Assembly: GCA_905479495.1 (NCBI GenBank)
Contig: CAJQMR010000016.1
Coordinates: 248,001-312,000 of the forward strand
Direction: 5' to 3'
Length of the DNA: 64,000 bases
DNA from: an uncultured Anaerolineae bacterium
GTDB taxonomy: Bacteria; Chloroflexota; Anaerolineae; Promineifilales; Promineifilaceae
The notes under the pieces: generated by a model
Told to the model about the DNA's origin: nothing
The model's input: the letters and a program-made list of their open reading frames with translations, nothing else
Databases searched by the model: none
In this document: positions 16,612 to 24,184 of the stretch, in pieces
Position numbering within the stretch: the first letter of the stretch is position 1
Layout of the letters: each line of letters opens with the position of its first letter
Position numbers and translations under genes: made by a program

Positions 16612-16632
16612 ACAAACTTTCCCGCTTATAGT
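16605..16632 (+). promoter_or_regulatory. Promoter of the pentapeptide-lysA operon
   Basis: A perfect TTGACA, 16 bases, TATAGT. Transcription would start about 40 bases before the pentapeptide-repeat gene. Confidence 0.75.
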
Positions 16633-16678
16633 TTGCCTGTTCAGCCCACCAATTGTCCTAAAAACAGGAGCGGCACCC

Positions 16679-17191
16679 ATGTCATTGCTAGAACTGATTC
16701 AAGAGACGGTTAAAACGGTTGGTTCAGATAAAGTGAACCTGACTGGAGAAGATTTGAGCGGCAAAGAACTGTCCAAATTTAATCTAAAAAAAGCCAATCT
16801 CACCCGCGTTGATTTCCAAAATGCCACCCTCAAAGAGATTAATCTGAATGAAGCCACCCTGGAGTGGACCAATTTTGCCAAAGCGGATCTGACCGATGCG
16901 GATTTATCGAAGGCCAAAATGTATCGGGCTAATTTAGAGGATGCCAACCTAGAAAACTGCAATCTCAGTGAAGCCTATTTGGGCAAAGCAAACCTGCGCC
17001 GAGTGTCGCTAAAAAATGCCGATCTAAGCAAGGCCAAATTCCATTATGCTGACTTGCGGGATGCCAACCTGGAAGATGCCAATATACAGGGCATCGACCT
17101 GCGCTGGTCGCGCTACAACAGCAAAACCGTGTGGCCAAATGAAAAGTTTGATCCCTCGCTGACCGGGGCGATTTTGTATGAGCGGGAGTAA
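16679..17191 (+). CDS. Pentapeptide-repeat protein
   Basis: 170 residues. Nearly the whole length is A(D/N)Lxx-type pentapeptides (ANLTRVDFQNATL, ADLTDADLSKAKM, ANLEDANLENCNL), which fold as a right-handed square beta-helix. There is no signal peptide or membrane segment, so it is cytoplasmic. Some family members mimic DNA and protect gyrase; nothing here points to that in particular. It heads the operon and overlaps lysA by 14 bases. Confidence 0.9.
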   Translation: MSLLELIQETVKTVGSDKVNLTGEDLSGKELSKFNLKKANLTRVDFQNATLKEINLNEATLEWTNFAKADLTDADLSKAKMYRANLEDANLENCNLSEAYLGKANLRRVSLKNADLSKAKFHYADLRDANLEDANIQGIDLRWSRYNSKTVWPNEKFDPSLTGAILYERE

Positions 17192-18506
17192 GTTGGCAGG
17201 ATACGGCCGTTTCCAATACCAGCACAATCAGCTCTTTTGCGAAGATGTTCCCCTGGCTCAGTTAGCCGCCACTGAAGGCACGCCGCTCTACGTTTACAGC
17301 CAATCCACCCTTTTGGACAATGCCCAGGCATACCTGAAACAGGCTGGGGAGCAGGCGCTGGTCTGCTACGCCGTTAAGGCCAACGGCAACCCGTCCATCC
17401 TGCGTCTGCTGGCCCAAGCTGGTCTGGGTGCCGACGTGACCAGCGGCGGCGAGCTGTTTTTGGCGCTGCACGCGGGTTTTACCCCAGACAAAATCATCTA
17501 CTCCGGCGTAGGCAAGCTGCGCCACGAAATTGAAGCCGCGCTAGAGGCCAATATCCGCGCCCTGCATGTAGAATCGGCGATGGAGCTGGAACAGATTGCC
17601 GCCATCGCCACGGAGCGACAGCAAATTGCCCGCATCGGCGTGCGGGTCAACCCGGACATTCCCGTGGAGACCCATCCCTACATCAGCACAGGGGCAGCGC
17701 AGCATAAGTTTGGCGTTTCACCAGGAACGGCCGTTTCCCTCCTGCACACCGCCGCCCAACACCCCTGGCTCCAGCCGGTAGGTCTGGCCGCCCACATCGG
17801 CTCGCAAATCAAAGCGCTTGAACCATTTGCCGCCTCGGCCAACTTCCTGGTTGGTTTGGCAGATGAGCTGGCCTCTGGCGGCATCCGGCTGGATTATTTG
17901 GATGTGGGGGGTGGTTTGGGGGTAACGTATGAGATTGGCGATTGGAGATTGGCGGTTGATGAACCGGGTAAAGAATCTCCAATCTCGCAGCCGCAGGCTG
18001 CCCATCTCCAATCTCCTACTATCGAATCGTGGGTAACGGCCGTATCCAAGCCCATTCAAACGGCAGGCTACGGGCTGGTGATGGAGCCAGGACGCTCAAT
18101 TGTGGCGGAGGCGGGGGTGCTGCTTACCCAGGTTGTTTACACGAAACCGCAGGGCAAGAAGCAGTTTGCCATTGTCGATGCAGCGATGAATGATTTACTA
18201 CGGCCGTCGCTGTATGGCGCGTATCATGAGATTTTGCCGGTGGATTTCACGCAAAGGCGCAGAGGCGCAGAGGTGAGTTATGATGTGGTGGGGCCGATTT
18301 GTGAGACGGGGGATTTTTTGGCAAAAGATAGAGCGTTGCCGCCCCTGGCTCCTGGTGATTTGTTGGCGATTACCCATGTGGGAGCCTATGGATTTGCCAT
18401 GAGCAGTAATTATAACGGCCGTCTCCGCCCCGCTGAAGTTTTGGTAAGTGGCAGTCAAACCCACCTCATTCGCCAACGCCAAACCTACCAGCATTTGCTT
18501 GGATGA
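17178..18506 (+). CDS. lysA: Diaminopimelate decarboxylase, with two repeat-derived in-frame insertions
   Basis: 442 residues, PLP-dependent, last step of lysine synthesis. YAVKANGN holds the PLP lysine, HKFGV and LDVGGGLGV the phosphate-binding glycines, MEPGRSIV the substrate arginine, and CETGD and AYGFAMSSNYN close the active site. After GGGLGVTYE, about 25 residues (from 17931 to 18016) are the translation of a GGAGATTGG-family inverted repeat. At 18247-18273 a second stretch (FTQRRRGAEV) is one arm of the purine-rich repeat family. Both lie in expected surface loops and leave the frame open, so the enzyme is probably active. It overlaps both neighbours. Confidence 0.93.
   Translation: MSGSKLAGYGRFQYQHNQLFCEDVPLAQLAATEGTPLYVYSQSTLLDNAQAYLKQAGEQALVCYAVKANGNPSILRLLAQAGLGADVTSGGELFLALHAGFTPDKIIYSGVGKLRHEIEAALEANIRALHVESAMELEQIAAIATERQQIARIGVRVNPDIPVETHPYISTGAAQHKFGVSPGTAVSLLHTAAQHPWLQPVGLAAHIGSQIKALEPFAASANFLVGLADELASGGIRLDYLDVGGGLGVTYEIGDWRLAVDEPGKESPISQPQAAHLQSPTIESWVTAVSKPIQTAGYGLVMEPGRSIVAEAGVLLTQVVYTKPQGKKQFAIVDAAMNDLLRPSLYGAYHEILPVDFTQRRRGAEVSYDVVGPICETGDFLAKDRALPPLAPGDLLAITHVGAYGFAMSSNYNGRLRPAEVLVSGSQTHLIRQRQTYQHLLG
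17931..18016. repeat. GGAGATTGG-family inverted repeat inside lysA
   Basis: GAGATTGGCGATTGGAGATT at the left faces AATCTCC and CATCTCCAATCTCC at the right, with a small CAGCCGCAGGCTG hairpin nested in the right half. It is translated in frame. Confidence 0.85.
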
Positions 18507-18778
18507 GTGAACTGATGTCAAATTATTTTGTTCTCATGTTTATATTTGGCCTTGGGGCTTTGTTATCCGGTTACATTGGGTATCTTGCATGGTTCAGGCA
18601 CAAGAGATTTCTAGCGATAATAGAAAAACGAATGAAGCCATTTGAGAAGTGGCCGATGGCTAGCTGGACAAGAACAAAAAGCTACCTCTGGTTTGTAAGA
18701 ATTCAGACTCTTTTCCTTTTTGTAGTCATGACCGGATTGTTTCTCATGGGTATCATTGGCCCGATCATTTCCTCGTAA
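18503..18778 (+). CDS. Small membrane protein of unknown function
   Basis: 91 residues with two membrane helices (FVLMFIFGLGALLSGYIGYLAW and TLFLFVVMTGLFLMGIIGPII) around a basic loop. The start ATG overlaps the lysA stop; a second ATG at 18515 is also possible. No ACGGCCGT motif occurs in it. I do not recognise a family. Confidence 0.65.
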   Translation: MSELMSNYFVLMFIFGLGALLSGYIGYLAWFRHKRFLAIIEKRMKPFEKWPMASWTRTKSYLWFVRIQTLFLFVVMTGLFLMGIIGPIISS

Positions 18779-18797
18779 ACGTTAAGGCAACCTAACC

Positions 18798-19568
18798 ATG
18801 AAACGACATTTACAACTGAAAACTGCCGTATTCCCCCTCCTCGTAGGTCTTCTTCTGCTCTCCTTGGCGCTGAATGGTTATCTATTTACCAAAGCACGCC
18901 AATATTATTTGGAACTAAACGGAACTCGACTCGATCCGCTTGGCCTAAGTTTCTATCCGTCTGAACCAACCGCAGAGCCCAAAGCTGTTGGTGAATTGAC
19001 CGCCGTATTCTTCGGCGATTCTCGTGCTGCCCAATGGCCAAATCCAAATAAGTTAGGTAACTACCATTTCAATAATCGAGGCATTGGTTCACAAACATCC
19101 GTACAGGTGGCGGCCCGTTTTCAACAACACGTAGCCCCGCTTCAGCCCGATCTCATCATTGTGCAAATGTGCATCAACGACCTCAAAACGATTCCTCTTT
19201 TCCCACAAAATCAGCAAGTGACTATCCAAAATTGCCTAGCCAACATTGATCAAGTACTGGCAGAAGCAAGACAAATCGGCGCGTCAGTTATTTTGACCAC
19301 CGTTTTCCCAGTTGGTGACGTGCCTTTAGAACGACGAATTGTTTGGTCACCAGCCATTGCCGAAGCAGTAACGGCCGTTAACGATCAAATCCAAACCAAA
19401 GCCAGCGACAATGTTTACATCTTTGATACCTTTGAGCTTCTTGTGGATGAGCGAGGCTTATTAAAGCGAGAGTATGCCTTCGATGAGCTGCATCTAAACG
19501 AAGCGGGTTATGCCCACCTCAATAAGGAGCTGATACAATTTCTGGATGCCCAAGACCTCAATCCCTAA
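18798..19568 (+). CDS. Membrane-anchored SGNH/GDSL hydrolase
   Basis: 256 residues. An N-terminal signal anchor (FPLLVGLLLLSLALNGYLF) precedes an SGNH fold: block I FFGDSRAAQ (Ser), Gly in NRGIGSQ, block III MCINDLK (Asn) and block V DELHLN (Asp/His). The catalytic set is complete. Family members are esterases or deacetylases of lipids or polysaccharides, here facing outward. It overlaps the next gene by 23 bases. Confidence 0.88.
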   Translation: MKRHLQLKTAVFPLLVGLLLLSLALNGYLFTKARQYYLELNGTRLDPLGLSFYPSEPTAEPKAVGELTAVFFGDSRAAQWPNPNKLGNYHFNNRGIGSQTSVQVAARFQQHVAPLQPDLIIVQMCINDLKTIPLFPQNQQVTIQNCLANIDQVLAEARQIGASVILTTVFPVGDVPLERRIVWSPAIAEAVTAVNDQIQTKASDNVYIFDTFELLVDERGLLKREYAFDELHLNEAGYAHLNKELIQFLDAQDLNP

Positions 19569-20163
19569 CTCGCCCAGTCGTTACCGCACGGCGCTGCCGC
19601 TGGCGCTGACAACCATCCGGGTAATTTTGGCTCCGCTGATTTTGCTTTGGGCCGCAAACGGCCGTGCCGGACTCCCCTACATCATTTGCCTGATCACCGC
19701 TTTTGTGACCGACTATTTTGACGGGGTGGTGGCGCGAAAGCTAGGGGTAGCAACGGCCGTTGTGCGTCGTTATGATGGGGCGGCTGATATTATTTTTTAC
19801 TTGGCGGCGTTTACGGCCGTTTGGCTGGTTTATCCCAATGTCGTGCAGCAACATTGGCCAGGCTTGGCACTGGTGGCTGGGCTGGAAATCGCTCGGGTAA
19901 GTTTCGACTTGTTGAAGTTTCACCGCGAGGCCAGCTACCACATGTGGAGCGCCAAAGCGTGGAACATCACCCTGTTTGCCGCGCTGGTAGGGCTAATGGG
20001 CTTTGGTGTGTCTGGCTGGCTCTTTTGGCTGGCCATCCTTGTCGGCATCCTCACCAACCTGGAAGCCCTGGCCGCCTCACTGCTCCTCTCCATCTGGACC
20101 CACGACGTGCCGACTGTTTACCACGCCTACAAAATTCGCCAGGCTAAGCTGAAAAAACATTGA
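19546..20163 (+). CDS. CDP-alcohol phosphatidyltransferase family protein
   Basis: 205 residues, about six membrane helices. The family signature D-x2-DG-x2-AR-x8-G-x3-D-x3-D appears as TDYFDGVVAR...VRRYDGAAD. All four Asp are kept, but the second Gly is Val. These enzymes move a phosphatidyl or other phospho-group from a CDP-alcohol at the membrane to make phospholipid head groups. The substrate cannot be told. It is the last gene of the operon that starts at 16679. Confidence 0.85.
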   Translation: MPKTSIPNSPSRYRTALPLALTTIRVILAPLILLWAANGRAGLPYIICLITAFVTDYFDGVVARKLGVATAVVRRYDGAADIIFYLAAFTAVWLVYPNVVQQHWPGLALVAGLEIARVSFDLLKFHREASYHMWSAKAWNITLFAALVGLMGFGVSGWLFWLAILVGILTNLEALAASLLLSIWTHDVPTVYHAYKIRQAKLKKH

Positions 20164-20250
20164 CGCAAAGGCGCAAAGAGGCAAAGGATAAACCAAGAAT
20201 ACCCACTTTCACTCCTTTGCACCTTCAAATTCTTTGCGCCCTTTGCGTCA
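20161..20250. repeat. Purine-rich inverted repeat (GACGCAAAGGCGCAAAG family)
   Basis: TGACGCAAAGGCGCAAAG at the left pairs imperfectly with CTTTGCGCCCTTTGCGTC at the right. It lies between two convergent genes and may work as a terminator for both. Confidence 0.7.
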
Positions 20251-20278
20251 AAAATTTACGGTTTTGGGGCGAGCGAGA

Positions 20279-20608
20279 TTAACCATCGCCAGCTAAAGCC
20301 GGGTCTGCCTGACGCAAATATTGCCAGGTGTAGATGCCAGCCTCATGGCCATCGCTCCACATGAATTGCAGCGCATAGGCACCGACAGCCTGCAGATTGT
20401 TGATGGTAATGCCGTTGTCAGGAGCGTCACGCACCTGAGCCGGGTCAGCAGGACCACCCATATTGGCGTGCCCTCCTTTACATTCTGCACAAGGGCAAGC
20501 CGCGCGTAGCCCGGCAAATGGATAACGGCTCACGCGCCCGTCATCCCAGGTAATCGTCAAAATGTGTTCAGTTCTGTCGGCTTTAACGCCGGTTGGTTTT
20601 GTTGTCAT
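20279..20608 (-). CDS. DUF971 family protein
   Basis: 109 residues, a single DUF971 domain (the N-terminal domain type of gamma-butyrobetaine hydroxylases): LTITWDDGRVSRYPFAGLRAACPCAEC, then YALQFMWSDGHEAGIYTWQYLR. In bacteria this short form is often near iron-sulfur or ATPase genes; its role is not settled. It lies 15 bases downstream of the GNAT-nitrilase gene and is probably co-transcribed with it. Confidence 0.88.
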   Translation of the reverse strand: MTTKPTGVKADRTEHILTITWDDGRVSRYPFAGLRAACPCAECKGGHANMGGPADPAQVRDAPDNGITINNLQAVGAYALQFMWSDGHEAGIYTWQYLRQADPALAGDG

Positions 20609-20623
20609 GCGCCTATAGGCTCC

Positions 20624-22195
20624 TTATTCCACAATCACGGTTTTGATGGGGATTTTAGGCTTTAGTTCATAAAGATCAAGGCGACGGTCGCGCAACGGCC
20701 GTACGCTGCCAGACTCCCGCATTTGGGCCAAGGTGGTCAGGTCAAGATCGGCGATAACGGCCGTTTCCACATTGGGGTCGGCCAATCCGGCCGTGGCTTC
20801 TGGGGGAAAGGCAAAATCGCTGGGGGTAAAAACGGCCGATTGACTGTAGTTGAGCAAATACCAGGGCGTAGTAGGCAAATTGCCCGCGTTACCCGCCAGC
20901 ACCACATAAATGTAATTTTCCACCGCCCGCGCCTGGGCCCCAAAGCGGACCCGATAATACGCTTTGCGCTCATCGGTACTAAACGGCACAAAAATTGTTT
21001 CTGCCCCAGCCAGAGTCAGCAGCCGGGCCGCTTCGGGGAACTCGATGTCGTAACAAACCTGAATGGCAATGCGCCCCAGCGGCGTTTCAAAAATCTTAAG
21101 CAGTTCGCCCGGCTGAATGTCCCAATAATCCCGCTCATAAGGCGTGATATGCAGCTTGTCCTGGGTGTACACATTGCCCGTCGGGCTAAAAAGATGGGCC
21201 ACATTGTACAAATGGCCATCGCGCTCGGTGGGCGTGGTGCCACCAATGATGTAGATACCGTATTGTGTTGCCAATCGCTTAAAGAGCGCCTCGTATTTCT
21301 CATGGTAATCGGCCAGTTGGTGTACGGCCGTTTTGGCATCAATCTCCGTGGACATGAGGCTAAAAAGCTGCACGGTGAACAGCTCTGGCATGAGCAAAAA
21401 GTGACAGTGGTAGGTGTCGGCCGACATGGCAAAAAAGGTGACCTGCTGCTCAAATTCGTCCCAGCTTCGGATGGGGCGCATTAAATATTGGGCAGCACAC
21501 ACCCGAATGGTGCGCACGGGACGCTTGAGCGGGGCAGCGGCAATTTTGCGCCGTTCTGGCTTGTAATCTGGATTGGGCATTTCCAGCCAGGTCGCGTAGT
21601 TGAGGCTTTTCTCATCGTCCACAAAGTCTAGCAAAACCCGCTTCACCGTGTACCCGGCATCCAGATGGGCCTTGAGCGCCGAGTCCCACATGTCGCCCGC
21701 AACCACTTTTTCTACATACTTTTCGGCCGTCATTTTGCCGCTGACGAGATGGTAGTCGGGAATACGGCCGTAAGCCACCACCCGCCGCAAGTTATATTTA
21801 CGCAGCAGTTGTCGCCGCTTTTGGTAGAGCCGCTTGGAAACGCCGCGCCGCCGGTAATCAGGATGCACGGCAATATCTGCGCCATAAAGCGTGTCACCAC
21901 TGTAAGTGTGGGTGGTAAAACTGCCCTGGCCGGTAATTTCCTCGTAGGTGTAGCCATGCGCATCATCGTCATCTAGCTGCACAATAATGGCGGTGGTGTA
22001 ACCTACAACCTGGCCCTCTATTTCTGCCAGAAATTGCCCTTCAGGGAAGGCCGCAAATTGGAGGTGGTATGCGCGACGGCCGTACAGTTCATCATCCTCA
22101 TACAAATCGCCATAAACAGCCTTATGGCAGGCCACAATTTGGGGAATATCTTCTTCTTGCCATTGTCGAACCGTGATTTTTCCTTTTGCTTTCAT
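20624..22195 (-). CDS. Fusion of GNAT acetyltransferase and nitrilase-family amidohydrolase
   Basis: 523 residues. Residues 1-215 are a GNAT domain (ADIAVHPDYRRRGVSKRLYQKRRQLL holds the acetyl-CoA loop). Residues 230-510 are a carbon-nitrogen hydrolase with the Glu-Lys-Cys triad visible: LMPELF (Glu), QDKLHITPYE (Lys) and IQVCYDIEFPE (Cys). This two-domain order is known in several phyla. The substrate is not. It is cytoplasmic. Confidence 0.9.
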   Translation of the reverse strand: MKAKGKITVRQWQEEDIPQIVACHKAVYGDLYEDDELYGRRAYHLQFAAFPEGQFLAEIEGQVVGYTTAIIVQLDDDDAHGYTYEEITGQGSFTTHTYSGDTLYGADIAVHPDYRRRGVSKRLYQKRRQLLRKYNLRRVVAYGRIPDYHLVSGKMTAEKYVEKVVAGDMWDSALKAHLDAGYTVKRVLLDFVDDEKSLNYATWLEMPNPDYKPERRKIAAAPLKRPVRTIRVCAAQYLMRPIRSWDEFEQQVTFFAMSADTYHCHFLLMPELFTVQLFSLMSTEIDAKTAVHQLADYHEKYEALFKRLATQYGIYIIGGTTPTERDGHLYNVAHLFSPTGNVYTQDKLHITPYERDYWDIQPGELLKIFETPLGRIAIQVCYDIEFPEAARLLTLAGAETIFVPFSTDERKAYYRVRFGAQARAVENYIYVVLAGNAGNLPTTPWYLLNYSQSAVFTPSDFAFPPEATAGLADPNVETAVIADLDLTTLAQMRESGSVRPLRDRRLDLYELKPKIPIKTVIVE

Positions 22196-22239
22196 CTTGC
22201 TGTTTTATCACGATTCGGCCTTGAGCAAAATAATGCTTA

Positions 22240-24087
22240 TTAAACATTCCGATTAAAGAGATTCCGCATCATCTTGCCCAATCCCTGCCGACGCAAAGCC
22301 ATCAAAACCAACAGCAAAGAAACAAAGACCAAACCAAGCCCCAGGCCAGTGCCAACATACAGGACAATGTAATACAAGCCTTCAAAGGGCCACCATCTTT
22401 CAGGAATTTCCATCAAATCGAACCAAAATGAGGGCAGCGCCAGCAAGGTGACAATAAACGAGATGCCCGCCAAGCCGATGGACAGCATTGTCGCTTTGTC
22501 GTTGCTCTTTTCCGACAAATCAGCAATGTACAGCTCATCGACATGATCGGCCACGCTGTTGATACTCTCAATGTTGCGCTCGACGTGAATCAAAATGCGC
22601 GGCACGTCCAGCAGTTCAAATAACCGCTCTGCCTTTTGCACCGCATATTCAGCCCGGCTCCAAAACGGAGCGTGGCTGATGCTTTGCGCCAATGCGGTCA
22701 CCCGCCGCAAATGGGCCGCCTGCGCCATCTGCTCTTTCAGATCCCCTTCAATCACAATGTCCCCCTTAAACATATCCGCCCGAATATTTTCAATCGTGTT
22801 GGCAATTTGCTCCAGCAAACGGTAGGAATTGCTCTCGATGAGCTGCACCAGCACCCGCACTTCCAGCACAAACTCCAACATGCGCTCGATTGCTTCCCAA
22901 TATCGCGCATATTGCACTTTCAGCGTGGCGCTGGGCACGGTGGATACGGCCATCTCAAAATGTCGCCATTTTTCAGAGGGCATAATAAGCGCGGTCCGCC
23001 CGGTAAACAGGCAAAATTCATCGCTCCAGGTGGCCAGATTGACGTCGGGTTCATCAAACAGGGCATCGGCATGGCTCCAGCGTAGCGAGGGAAAGTACCC
23101 ATTGCTGTCAATTTCTTCGTCGGGCTTATCGGGATCGCGCAAGACCGTGCCTTCCATCAGGCTGACAATGGCGTTGCGCAGCAGGTTCGACTTGCGGATG
23201 TCGTGCAGGGAAACAGGCACTTTGACACCAGCAGGGGCCTCGCCCCGGCGCGACCGTTCGATAACACCTGGTTCGGCCAACAGCTGATCAAAGTGGTAAA
23301 AAATATAGGAATCGTGCAAAGGGAGGGATTGCTGTGGGGGCGACGGCCGTAACTGCATCTCGCCATCTTTGTGGGGAATGGTCAAACGGCCGTCTGCCAA
23401 AAATAGATTGACTGCTTCTACCGCTAACTTCCACTGGACCGGATAATACAACGTTTCGCTGGCCTGTGGATTGTTCACATCGGCCCCCAACCAGGCCAAC
23501 AAATGCTTCACCGACCGCTCTTTTTCGGCCAGCTTGCCGGGCTGTGTTTCGTACCGTTTCCGATTGTACGTTAACCACCGGACCGCACTGGGGACGTCCA
23601 ATGATTCTTGCAACTTAATCGCATCTTTGGCCAGATCAATTAAAGCCCGGGGCGATTGTTGGTAACGGTAACATAACCGAATCACAAAAAATCCGGTCAT
23701 CGTCGGCCGGATACAGATTTCCCAGCGATCCCAGGCCCGCTTAAAAAGCGTTTTGAACTGAAAATTGCTTTCCAAGCCTTCTGGAAAGCGAACCTGGTCC
23801 TTGTTCAGGCGAAACGTAGGGGCCGTCAGCCGCTCCAACATCAACGAGCGAAACACACCAGTGGCAAAGCCAACATCTTCCACAGTCATCCCTTTTTCAT
23901 CCAGCCGGGTAAAATGGGGATGAGCTTGCAGGAGCCGTGGCCAGGTGGTCTGTAACGCTTCCGTGAATGTGTCCGAGCCACGGCTGAACTCAAAACGCCG
24001 TTTCGCCGCTTCCCCCTCGATAAACCGCTTCATGTTCAGAACCAGGACAACGGAGGTGTAACCTTTGGCAGCAATCTGATGAGACAT
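22240..24087 (-). CDS. Membrane protein of unknown function with large soluble N-terminal part
   Basis: 615 residues. About 530 residues of mixed alpha/beta sequence precede a long helical stretch (residues 430-525). Two membrane helices end the protein (ATMLSIGLAGISFIVTLLALPSFWF and GLYYIVLYVGTGLGLGLVFVSLLLVLMAL), followed by a basic tail. The layout of soluble domain, long helix and two C-terminal helices recalls CorA-type channels, but no GMN motif is present. The ATG is backed by AGAAGGAG. I do not recognise a family. Confidence 0.7.
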   Translation of the reverse strand: MSHQIAAKGYTSVVLVLNMKRFIEGEAAKRRFEFSRGSDTFTEALQTTWPRLLQAHPHFTRLDEKGMTVEDVGFATGVFRSLMLERLTAPTFRLNKDQVRFPEGLESNFQFKTLFKRAWDRWEICIRPTMTGFFVIRLCYRYQQSPRALIDLAKDAIKLQESLDVPSAVRWLTYNRKRYETQPGKLAEKERSVKHLLAWLGADVNNPQASETLYYPVQWKLAVEAVNLFLADGRLTIPHKDGEMQLRPSPPQQSLPLHDSYIFYHFDQLLAEPGVIERSRRGEAPAGVKVPVSLHDIRKSNLLRNAIVSLMEGTVLRDPDKPDEEIDSNGYFPSLRWSHADALFDEPDVNLATWSDEFCLFTGRTALIMPSEKWRHFEMAVSTVPSATLKVQYARYWEAIERMLEFVLEVRVLVQLIESNSYRLLEQIANTIENIRADMFKGDIVIEGDLKEQMAQAAHLRRVTALAQSISHAPFWSRAEYAVQKAERLFELLDVPRILIHVERNIESINSVADHVDELYIADLSEKSNDKATMLSIGLAGISFIVTLLALPSFWFDLMEIPERWWPFEGLYYIVLYVGTGLGLGLVFVSLLLVLMALRRQGLGKMMRNLFNRNV

Positions 24088-24184
24088 GGGATACTCCTTC
24101 TGGGTCAGTTCCTAATGGAGTATACATAATACTTTCATCGCGCTGAAAACGCACGACAAAAATCAAACAAGCTCCCCACAGATC

